This document shows positions 50,078-57,372 of a stretch of 64,000 nucleotides of DNA, piece by piece; the first letter of the stretch is position 1; each line of letters opens with the position of its first letter. The notes beneath the pieces are model-generated. The model searched no databases and was not told the DNA's origin. It saw only the letters and a program-made list of their open reading frames with translations. The position numbers and the translations under genes were made by a program. The stretch is taken from contig CAZARN010000009.1 in assembly GCA_964487565.1 (NCBI GenBank), positions 1 through 64,000 of the forward strand, read 5' to 3'. This stretch comes from Phil1 sp964487565 (GTDB taxonomy: Bacteria; Bacillota; Clostridia; Christensenellales; CAG-138).

Positions 50078-51031
50078 TTATATGACTCCGCTTTCAAGAA
50101 CCGTGAATTTCTTGGAAGTGGCATCAAGCCTTGCCGTGACGCCCATCGGCAGCGTGGCCATGTTGGGCGTGTGTCCCAACGGCAGCCCGTACAGCGCCGG
50201 TACGCCGAGCCCCTTGAGATAGTAATCGAGCACATCCTCGAGATCGATATCGCAGAAATAACCCGGATTGTGCTGCGAGGGCACGCAGTTCTGGCACTCC
50301 GCGATCAGCACGCCCGCGCACTGGTCAAGCTTTCCGGCGTTGCGCAGGTGCGAAAGCTGATGGTCGATGATCCACGGCTCGCTGTCCACCTCTTCAAGGA
50401 AGAGGATCTTACCCTCGACGTCTATCTCATACGGGGTGCCGAGCGTCGCGCACACGAGCGTCAGATTGCCGCCCACCACGGGCGCTTCCACAACGCCCTT
50501 CTGTATCCTGCGCAGCCAGTCGGTGTCGTTGGCGATCTTTATTTCGCCTATCGGCGCCGTGTCCGCCACAGCGCGGAAAAAATAGTCCTTAGTATACTGG
50601 GTGAGGTCCTTCTTGTTGAACCGCGCCATGCCCGGACTGTGGAACGTCACCACGCCCGCGAACCGCTGGATTGCAAGGTGCAGCGAGGTTATGTCCGAAA
50701 ATCCGGTGAATATCTTGGGATTCGCGCGTATCACGTCATAATCGAGCCTGTTGATGATCTGCGCGGAGCCGTAACCCCCCTGCGTGACAAACACGGCGTC
50801 GATATCGTCGCGCGCGAACATCTCGTTGAAATCCGCGGCGCGCTCCTCCTCCGTTGCGGCAACAAAGCCTTTCCTCTTGTTGACGTTTTTTCCCATCACA
50901 ATGTTATACCCCATTGCGGTGAGAGTTTCAACTGCTCTTGTGATTTCGCTGCGCTTCTGGGAGGGACTTGCAGGCGAAATAACTCCTATCGTGTCTCCTT
51001 TTTCCAGATGCTTTGCTTTTTTCAGTTCCAT
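50078..51031 (-). CDS. Peptidase S66 family protein (LD-carboxypeptidase / MccF-like)
   Basis: This 317-aa serine peptidase of family S66 shows TIGVISPASPS at the N-terminus, the nucleophile region TQGGYGSAQIINRLDYD, GFSDIT, and EEVDSEPWIIDHQL in the C-terminal half. LdcA members remove the terminal D-Ala from murein tetrapeptides; MccF members cleave microcin C-like amides. As the first gene of an operon with a peptide importer and two M20 peptidases, recycling of cell-wall peptides is a reasonable inference. AAGGAGAAG lies upstream of the ATG. Confidence 0.9.
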   Translation of the reverse strand: MELKKAKHLEKGDTIGVISPASPSQKRSEITRAVETLTAMGYNIVMGKNVNKRKGFVAATEEERAADFNEMFARDDIDAVFVTQGGYGSAQIINRLDYDVIRANPKIFTGFSDITSLHLAIQRFAGVVTFHSPGMARFNKKDLTQYTKDYFFRAVADTAPIGEIKIANDTDWLRRIQKGVVEAPVVGGNLTLVCATLGTPYEIDVEGKILFLEEVDSEPWIIDHQLSHLRNAGKLDQCAGVLIAECQNCVPSQHNPGYFCDIDLEDVLDYYLKGLGVPALYGLPLGHTPNMATLPMGVTARLDATSKKFTVLESGVI

Positions 51032-51067
51032 TTCAGCCTGCTTCTCCTTCCTCGATAAAATTTGATG

Positions 51068-51100
51068 TTCACAATATGAACGTTTATTTCATATAACGAA
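51068..51100. promoter_or_regulatory. Paired operator: two TTC-N7-GAA inverted repeats 20 bp apart
   Basis: TTC-N7-GAA occurs at 51068-51080 (extended GTTCA-N5-TGAAC) and at 51088-51100. The two centres are exactly 20 bp (two helical turns) apart, and the pair begins about 8 bp downstream of the expected transcription start of the ldcA-opp operon. IclR proteins commonly bind as a dimer of dimers, so these are candidate sites for the M20::IclR protein. Confidence 0.65.
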
Positions 51101-51115
51101 CGGATATGTATGCGT

Positions 51116-51144
51116 ATTATAACTGATGACAGTTACAATGTCAA
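51116..51144 (-). promoter_or_regulatory. Consensus sigma-A promoter of the ldcA-opp-M20::IclR operon
   Basis: On the - strand TTGACA (51139-51144) and TATAAT (51116-51121) are separated by 17 bp, a full consensus. A promoter this strong suggests control by a repressor. Confidence 0.95.
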
Positions 51145-51190
51145 CGGAATAACACACTTCCGGCCGCGTCAGTGCGTCCGTTGCGGCCTT

Positions 51191-51220
51191 TGCCCCGCGG
51201 CATGAAAAAGGCGCGGGGCA
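51191..51220 (-). other. GC-rich hairpin downstream of purB
   Basis: TGCCCCGCG (51191-51199) pairs with CGCGGGGCA (51212-51220). The T-run lies in the loop rather than after the stem, so it is not a classic terminator, but it is the only stem-loop between purB and the next promoter. Confidence 0.35.
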
Positions 51221-51253
51221 GAGGTGCCGCGCGCCGTGACGGGGGAGTTGCGT

Positions 51254-52660
51254 TCAGACTTCCACGGGGGCCATGTCGGCCGCGTCTTCGACGGGGTGCG
51301 CCGCGAGGAAGGCCTCCACCTGCGCCGCGCAGCGGCCGGTGAACGCCGCGGGGTCGAGCCTTGTGCAAAGCTGATCCCTTGAAAGGGGGAAGGCGGGGTC
51401 ATCCGCGAGCCGCTCGATGAGGTCGCAGGGGAAGCCCTCTCTCATGCGGGCGCGGCTTTCCATGGAGTGGGCGCGGATAAGCTCGTGGCAGGCCTGCCTG
51501 TCGCCGCCCTCGCGCACCGCGTCCATGAGGATATCCTCGCTTGCGAGGAAGGGGAGCGTGTTGTTGAGCGCGCGGGCGATCACGCCCTCGTTGACGACGA
51601 TGCCGGAGGTCACGTCCGCCATCAGGCGAAGGACGGCGTCCGTCGCAAGGAAGCTTTCCGGTATGGAAAGGCGGCGGTTGGCGGAATCGTCAAGCGTGCG
51701 TTCGAGCCATTGGGCGGAGGCGGTCATCGCGGCGTTTTGCGCCGTGACACACACGAAGCGCGCGAGGGAGCATATCCGCTCGGAGCGCATGGGGTTGCGT
51801 TTGTAGGCCATGGCGGAGGAACCCACCTGCGATTTTGCGAAAGGCTCCTCAAGCTGCTCGTCGTGCTGCAAAAGGCGCATGTCGTCCGCGAATTTATACG
51901 CGCTCTGCGCCGTGGAGGAAAGGGCGTTGAGCACGCGGCTGTCAAGCTTGCGCGGATAGGTCTGTCCGCAGACCTCATAGCAGCGCGTGAAGCCGAATTT
52001 TGCCGCAAGGCGGCGGTTCAGCTCGTCCGCTTTGTCGCCGTCGCCGTCAAAAAGCTCCATGAAGCTCGCCTCCGTGCCTGTCGCGCCGCGGCAGCCGAGG
52101 AAGCGGAACGCCGAAAGCACGTCGTCGATCTCCTCAATGTCAAGCAGCAGATCCTGCATCCAAAGGCAGGCGCGGCGGCCGACTGTCACCGGCTGTGCGT
52201 TCTGATAATGCGTGAAGCCGGGCGTGGGGGTGGCCTTGTATTTTTCGGCGAAGGCGGCAAGGTTTTTCAGCACCGCCATGATATCGCCGCGTATGAGGCG
52301 GAGGCCGTCGCGCATGATGATAAGATCCGCGTTGTCGGTGACATAGCAGCTCGTCGCGCCGAGGTGGATTATCCCGCGCGCTTTTTCACAGACGAGGCCG
52401 TATGCGTAAACGTGCGCCATCACGTCGTGGCGGATCTCGCGCTCGCGCTCGCGCACCGCGTCATAGTCGATATCGGTTATGTGGGCGGCAAGCTCGTCCG
52501 CCTGCTCCTGCGTCACGGGCAGGCCGAGGTCGTGCTCGCATTGCGCGAGGGCGCTCCAAAGCCGCCGCCATGTGGCGTAGCGCGTATCGTCCGAAAAAAG
52601 CCGGAGCATTGCCCTGGAGGCGTAACGTGAAGCAAGGGGGCTTTGATATGTGTCGTGCAT
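51254..52660 (-). CDS. purB: Adenylosuccinate lyase
   Basis: This 468-aa fumarase/aspartase-superfamily enzyme acts twice in purine synthesis (SAICAR to AICAR, and adenylosuccinate to AMP). The signature loop GSSAMAYKRNPMRSERICSLAR is present near residue 285, with GFTHYQNAQPVTVGRR and HLGATSCYVTDNADL. It starts 15 bp after the purA stop, so purA-purB form an AMP-synthesis unit. The length fits the longer vertebrate-like PurB type found in many Clostridia. Confidence 0.95.
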   Translation of the reverse strand: MHDTYQSPLASRYASRAMLRLFSDDTRYATWRRLWSALAQCEHDLGLPVTQEQADELAAHITDIDYDAVREREREIRHDVMAHVYAYGLVCEKARGIIHLGATSCYVTDNADLIIMRDGLRLIRGDIMAVLKNLAAFAEKYKATPTPGFTHYQNAQPVTVGRRACLWMQDLLLDIEEIDDVLSAFRFLGCRGATGTEASFMELFDGDGDKADELNRRLAAKFGFTRCYEVCGQTYPRKLDSRVLNALSSTAQSAYKFADDMRLLQHDEQLEEPFAKSQVGSSAMAYKRNPMRSERICSLARFVCVTAQNAAMTASAQWLERTLDDSANRRLSIPESFLATDAVLRLMADVTSGIVVNEGVIARALNNTLPFLASEDILMDAVREGGDRQACHELIRAHSMESRARMREGFPCDLIERLADDPAFPLSRDQLCTRLDPAAFTGRCAAQVEAFLAAHPVEDAADMAPVEV

Positions 52661-52675
52661 GGCTGTCTCCTGTTC

Positions 52676-53941
52676 TTATTTTATGATTATCGCGTCGCGC
52701 TCCGCGCCGACGGAAACATATTTGACGGGGCAGTTTATGCGCTCCTCGATGAACGCGACATATGCGCGCGCGGCCTCGGGAAGCTCGTCAAAGCTGCGGC
52801 AGCCGCCGACGGGGGTCTTCCAGCCGGGCAGATATTCGTAAACGGGCTTCGCGCGCGAGGCGGCGGCGGGGAACGGGAACTCGTCCGTGCGGACGCCGTC
52901 AAGCTCGTATTGCGTGCAGACGGGTATAGTATCCATGTATGAAAGCACGTCGAGCTTTGTGAGGGCGATCTCCGTTGCGGCCTGCATCGTCACGCCGTAG
53001 CGCGTGGCGACGATATCCATCGGGCCGACGCGGCGGGGGCGGCCTGTCGCCGCGCCGTATTCGCCGCCGGCCTCACGCAGCGCGGAAGCCTCCTCACCGA
53101 ACCATTCGGCCGCGAAGGGGCCTTCGCCCACGCAGGTGGAATACGCCTTCACGACGCCCGTAACCTTATCGATCGTGACGCCCGGGCAGCCCGCGCCGAT
53201 GGGCGCGTAAGCCGCAAGCGGGGATGAGGACGAGGTGAAAGGAAAAATGCCGAAGTCTATGTCACGCAGTGCGCCTAGCTGTGCCTCGAAGAGGATGTTC
53301 TTCTTCGCATTGCGAAGGTACGCCCCCGTATCCTTTATATAAGGAAGCAGTTGACCGCCGAAGCGCGCGAGCCAGTCCGTCATTTCATCGAGGGTGTAGC
53401 CCTTCGCGCCGTAAACGTTGCGCAGGGTGAGGTTTTTCCATTCGAGGATGCCGTCAAGCCGGGCGCGCAGGGCCTTCATGTCGCCAAGCTCACCCATCAT
53501 GATGGTCTTCTTCATGTATTTGTCGCCGTAAACGGGCGCGATGCCGCGCTTTGTGGATCCGAACTTCGCGTCCGAAAGGCGTTCCTCCTCAAGCGCGTCA
53601 AGATCCCTGTGATAGGGGAAAATGATGCTCGCGCGGTCGCTTATCATGAAGTTTTCCGGCGTTATGGGCACACCCTTCGAGCGTATCGCGTCCATCTCCT
53701 CGACGAGGCGCTCCGGATCGATCACCGTGCCGTTGCCCAATATGTTGACGACGCCCTTGCGGAATATCCCGGAAGGGATCAGATGCAGCGCAAATTTGCC
53801 GAACTCGTTCACCACCGTGTGGCCCGCGTTGTTTCCGCCCTGATAACGCACCACCACGTCATAGCCGTCCGCGATGAGATCCACCATGCGGCCCTTGCCT
53901 TCGTCGCCCCAGTTTATGCCGACGATCGCGGTATTTGACAT
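52676..53941 (-). CDS. purA: Adenylosuccinate synthetase
   Basis: This 421-aa GTP-dependent enzyme converts IMP and aspartate to adenylosuccinate. The N-terminal GINWGDEGKGRMVDLIAD carries the catalytic loop (usually GxQWGDEGKGK) with NNAGHTV after it. GSTKRGIAPVYGDKYMKKTI aligns with the GTxxGIGP region. The substitutions Asn for Gln and Arg for Lys occur in a divergent clostridial branch. CGGAGGTGC precedes the ATG. Confidence 0.93.
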   Translation of the reverse strand: MSNTAIVGINWGDEGKGRMVDLIADGYDVVVRYQGGNNAGHTVVNEFGKFALHLIPSGIFRKGVVNILGNGTVIDPERLVEEMDAIRSKGVPITPENFMISDRASIIFPYHRDLDALEEERLSDAKFGSTKRGIAPVYGDKYMKKTIMMGELGDMKALRARLDGILEWKNLTLRNVYGAKGYTLDEMTDWLARFGGQLLPYIKDTGAYLRNAKKNILFEAQLGALRDIDFGIFPFTSSSSPLAAYAPIGAGCPGVTIDKVTGVVKAYSTCVGEGPFAAEWFGEEASALREAGGEYGAATGRPRRVGPMDIVATRYGVTMQAATEIALTKLDVLSYMDTIPVCTQYELDGVRTDEFPFPAAASRAKPVYEYLPGWKTPVGGCRSFDELPEAARAYVAFIEERINCPVKYVSVGAERDAIIIK

Positions 53942-53973
53942 ATAAAAAGCACCTCCGTTTCGAATACATCCGT

Positions 53974-53982
53974 ATTATACCA
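53974..53982 (-). promoter_or_regulatory. Extended -10 promoter of purA-purB
   Basis: On the - strand TGGTATAAT (complement of 53974-53982) is an extended -10 (TGN-TATAAT). No good -35 stands 17 bp upstream. It lies about 35 bp before the purA start. Confidence 0.6.
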
Positions 53983-54044
53983 TGCAAAACCTGTGGGGGA
54001 AGGGGTTTCAGGCCCTGAGGCAGTCTTATATATTCATATGTTGA

Positions 54045-54061
54045 CATAAGCGTGGCTTATG
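54045..54061. repeat. Perfect 7-bp inverted repeat upstream of purA
   Basis: CATAAGC-GTG-GCTTATG lies between the deoC terminator and the purA promoter. It might be an operator for the purAB promoter or simply part of the intergenic boundary. There is no T-run. Confidence 0.4.
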
Positions 54062-54088
54062 GTAATGGCCAAGCTGGCGGCGGCGCAT

Positions 54089-54115
54089 AAAAAAAGGACT
54101 GCCGCGCGGCAGTCC
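54089..54115 (-). terminator. Terminator of the ssnA-ygfK-xdh-deoC operon
   Basis: On the - strand GGACTGCCGC pairs with GCGGCAGTCC (54096-54115) and is followed by seven Ts (complement of 54089-54095). It lies 13 bp after the deoC stop. Confidence 0.93.
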
Positions 54116-54128
54116 GGTCGTTTGTGCG

Positions 54129-54776
54129 TCAGCCTTCGACGATCTTTATTCCGCTGCTCGCGCCGATGCGGGAAGCGCCCGCCTCGATCATGCGAAGCGC
54201 GTCCTCGCGGGTATGGATGCCGCCCGCGGCCTTCACGCCGATGTCGGGGCCGACGGTGCTGCGCATGAGGGCGACGTCGTGCGCGTTTGCGCCCGCGCTT
54301 GAAAAGCCGGTGCTCGTTTTGACGAAATCCGCGCCGGCGCGCACGGCGGCAAGGCAGGAGGCGACCTTCTCGTCGTCGGTGAGCAGGCATGTTTCGATGA
54401 TGACCTTCACGATGGCTTTGCCCTCGTGCGCGGCGAGGACGACGGCCCTGATGTCCTCCTCGACATACTGCCAGTCGGCGGCCTTTGCCTTGCCGATGTT
54501 TATCACCATATCCACCTCCTGCGCGCCCGCGGCCACGGCGGCCCTTGTTTCAAAGGCCTTGGCTTCCGTGAGCATCGCGCCGAGGGGGAAGCCCACCACG
54601 CAGCACACGGCGACGTCCGTGCCGGAAAGCGCCTTCGCCGCAAGGGGAACATAGCATGAGTTGACGCAGACGGAGGCGAAGTGATACTTCACAGCCTCGG
54701 CCGCGAGGGTTTTTATCTGCGCGGGCGTGGCGTCGGCCTTCAAAAGGGTGTGATCGATGTAACGGTTGAGTTCCAT
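54129..54776 (-). CDS. deoC: Deoxyribose-phosphate aldolase
   Basis: This 215-aa class I aldolase splits 2-deoxyribose-5-phosphate to acetaldehyde and glyceraldehyde-3-phosphate. It has the N-terminal NRYIDHTLLKADAT, VKVIIETCLL with the TIM-barrel Glu, and the Schiff-base Lys region ADFVKTSTGFS. CAAGGAG precedes the ATG. It is the last gene of the xdh operon, where it could use deoxyribose left after nucleoside cleavage; Pdp at 6583 is a possible supplier. Confidence 0.95.
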   Translation of the reverse strand: MELNRYIDHTLLKADATPAQIKTLAAEAVKYHFASVCVNSCYVPLAAKALSGTDVAVCCVVGFPLGAMLTEAKAFETRAAVAAGAQEVDMVINIGKAKAADWQYVEEDIRAVVLAAHEGKAIVKVIIETCLLTDDEKVASCLAAVRAGADFVKTSTGFSSAGANAHDVALMRSTVGPDIGVKAAGGIHTREDALRMIEAGASRIGASSGIKIVEG

Positions 54777-54797
54777 ATATAATCTCCTTGGGATAAA

Positions 54798-57353
54798 TTA
54801 TTTTTTGCAATAAGGCGTGTCCTCAAGCGGGAGGGACGTGCGTTCGCGCCCGTCGAAGCGGTAATATGCCTCGGCGATGGCGGGGGCCGTGGGGATGGAG
54901 GTTATCTCGCCTATGCCTATCGCGCCGCGGGCCTCCTCGATGCCGGCCTTTTCGACGATGATGGGCACGATCTCCGGCACGGTGGTCGCCCTTGGCAGAC
55001 CAAGCGTACCATATTTTGCGGTGGGTCTGCAATCTTCAAGCGGATATTTTTCCGTGAGGGCATAACCGCAGCTCATCGCGACGCCGCCCTCGATCTGACC
55101 TTCGACGGAAAGCGGGTTGATCGCGCGGCCCACCTCGTGCGCGGCCACCACTTTTTTGAGCCTGCCCTCGTCGTCGAGTATCGCCACCTGCGTGGCGTAG
55201 CCGTAAGCGACGTGGCTCACGGGATTTTTTTTGCCGGAGCCGGGAGGGTCAGTCACGGCAAGGTATTCGCCGTAATACTCGCGCCCCTCAAGATCGCGGA
55301 GGGTGCTGCGCTGATAATCCTCAAAAAGCTTCACGCCGGCGCGCAGGGCGGCCTCGCCTGTGATGAGCGTCTGGCGGGAACCGGAGGTCGTGCCGGAATC
55401 GGGCGAATCGAACGTGGTCGGCGGGTCGTAAACGATGCTCTCGCGCGGGATGCCCGTCGCCTGGGCGACATATTGCACGAGCACCGTGCCGAGGCCCTGC
55501 CCGATGCAGGACGCGCCGGCATGGATATGCACGCGCGCGCCTTCGATCTTGAGCCGCACGCGCCCCGTGTCCGGCAGGCCCACGCCCACGCCCGCGTTCT
55601 TCATCGCGCAGGCAATGCCTGCGTATTTTTCGCTTTGATATATATCCTTCACCGCAAGCAGCGTTTCCACAAGGCCCGTGGAGGCGTCCGCGATCTGACC
55701 GTTGGGCAGCTCGTCGCCGGGGCGCACGGCGTTTCGCATGCGGATCTCCCACGGGCTTATGCCAAGCGCGTGGGCGATCTTGTTGAGCATGCTCTCCATC
55801 GCAAAGCAGCTCTGCGTCACGCCGAAGCCGCGGAACGCGCCCGCGGGGGGATTGTTCGTGTACCATGCGCGGCCCTCGATGTCGAAATTCTGGAAGTTGT
55901 AAGGGCCGCCGGCGTGCGTGCAGGCGCGTTCAAGCACAGGTCCGCCGAGGCTCGCATACGCGCCGGTATCGGCCGTTATGCGCGCGCGCACGCCCTGTAT
56001 CACGCCGCGTTCGTCCACGCCCACGGTGAAATCCATATCCATGGGGTGGCGCTTCGGGTGGATGAGTATGCTCTCCGCGCGGGTGAGCTTGACCTTGACG
56101 GGACGCTTTGTGAGGAAGGCGACGAGCGCCGCGTGGTGCTGTACCGTCACATCCTCCTTGCCGCCGAAGCCGCCGCCGACGAGCTTGTTCTCGACCTTCA
56201 CCTTTTCAAGCGGAAGGCCCAGCATGGGCGCGGTCTCGTGCTGCGTGTCATAAACGCTCTGGTCGCTCGAATATATCATCACGCCGTCCCCGTCGGGCAA
56301 AGCCACGGCGCATTCCGGCTCAAGGAAGGCGTGCTCCGTGAAGGGCGTGGTGTATCTTCCGGTGAAAACATGCGCGCTTGCCCTGAGGGCGGCCTCCGTA
56401 TCGCCGCGGTCGACCTTACGCAGCGCCATGAGGTTGTTCTTTTCGTGCTCGTGGACGAGCGGGGCGTTCTCGGCCATCGCCTCATACGCATCGCGCACCG
56501 GGGTCAGCGCTTCATAATCCACCTCGACGAGTTTTTTTGCTTCATTGAGAATTTCCGGGGTCTCCGCGGCGACGAGCGCTATCGCGTCGCCGAGATAGTG
56601 CGTCAGACTGCCCACGGGGATAAGCGTGTCCCAGTCCTTTTTGAGGTGGCCCACCTTCACGTCGCGCGGGATATCCGCGGCCGTCAGCACGCACACGACG
56701 CCGGGCAGCAGTTTCGCTTTTTCCGTGCGTATCGCGATCACCCGCGCCCGGGGATATGCGCTTCGCACGGCGCTTGCGTGGATCATGCCGGGCAGATACA
56801 TATCGTCCGTGTACTGGCCGTAACCCAGAACCTTTTCGCGCACGTCGAGACGGGGCACGCGGCTGCCGACGCTCCAGCTTTCGCATGCGTCGCGCAGCGC
56901 GCCCGCGCGCAGATAGCTTCCCGCAAGCTTCACGGCCTCCTTGATCTTGACATAGCCCGTGCAGCGGCATATGTTGCCGTTGAGCGCCACGGCGATCGCC
57001 TCATCCGAAGGGTCGGGGTCGGCGTCGAGCAGCGCCTTCGCGCACATCACCATGCCGGGCGTGCAGAAGCCGCATTGTACGGCGCCCGCCTCCCCGAAGG
57101 CGCGGACGTATACCTCCTTTTCAAAATCGCTCAGCCCCTCGACGGTGACGACATGCTTGCCTTCGAGCCTGTCGGTCTGCGTTACGCAGCTTTTCACCGC
57201 GCGGCCGTCGATGATGACGGTGCAGGTGCCGCACGCCCCCTCGGAGCAGCCGTCCTTGACGCTTGTCAGGCGCAGCGTGTCGCGCAGATAGCGCATGAGC
57301 TTCTGATTTTTTTCAACCGTCACGGAATTTCCGTTAACATAAAACGTTGCCAT
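54798..57353 (-). CDS. Selenium-dependent-type xanthine dehydrogenase (fused 2Fe-2S and molybdenum subunits)
   Basis: This 851-aa molybdenum hydroxylase has an N-terminal plant-type 2Fe-2S domain (Cys motif GCSEGACGTC) and a second 2Fe-2S domain (QCGFCTPG, NICRCTGY) in residues 1-160. The molybdopterin domains follow (GGGFGGKEDVTVQHHAAL, PAGAFRGFGVTQ, GQGLGT, and the catalytic Glu in GIGEI near the end). No FAD domain is present. This build, together with ygfK, ssnA and ygeY, matches the selenium-dependent molybdenum hydroxylase group (E. coli XdhD-like). It likely oxidises xanthine or another purine. Electrons would need another partner, plausibly YgfK, encoded 20 bp upstream. Confidence 0.9.
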   Translation of the reverse strand: MATFYVNGNSVTVEKNQKLMRYLRDTLRLTSVKDGCSEGACGTCTVIIDGRAVKSCVTQTDRLEGKHVVTVEGLSDFEKEVYVRAFGEAGAVQCGFCTPGMVMCAKALLDADPDPSDEAIAVALNGNICRCTGYVKIKEAVKLAGSYLRAGALRDACESWSVGSRVPRLDVREKVLGYGQYTDDMYLPGMIHASAVRSAYPRARVIAIRTEKAKLLPGVVCVLTAADIPRDVKVGHLKKDWDTLIPVGSLTHYLGDAIALVAAETPEILNEAKKLVEVDYEALTPVRDAYEAMAENAPLVHEHEKNNLMALRKVDRGDTEAALRASAHVFTGRYTTPFTEHAFLEPECAVALPDGDGVMIYSSDQSVYDTQHETAPMLGLPLEKVKVENKLVGGGFGGKEDVTVQHHAALVAFLTKRPVKVKLTRAESILIHPKRHPMDMDFTVGVDERGVIQGVRARITADTGAYASLGGPVLERACTHAGGPYNFQNFDIEGRAWYTNNPPAGAFRGFGVTQSCFAMESMLNKIAHALGISPWEIRMRNAVRPGDELPNGQIADASTGLVETLLAVKDIYQSEKYAGIACAMKNAGVGVGLPDTGRVRLKIEGARVHIHAGASCIGQGLGTVLVQYVAQATGIPRESIVYDPPTTFDSPDSGTTSGSRQTLITGEAALRAGVKLFEDYQRSTLRDLEGREYYGEYLAVTDPPGSGKKNPVSHVAYGYATQVAILDDEGRLKKVVAAHEVGRAINPLSVEGQIEGGVAMSCGYALTEKYPLEDCRPTAKYGTLGLPRATTVPEIVPIIVEKAGIEEARGAIGIGEITSIPTAPAIAEAYYRFDGRERTSLPLEDTPYCKK

Positions 57354-57372
57354 GCGAGAGCCTCCCGCCCGT

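Noticed and set aside
49535..51058. 507-codon open frame on the + strand opposite oppA and ldcA
   Set aside because: It crosses the intergenic gap and covers two recognised genes in antisense, and shows no domain pattern.
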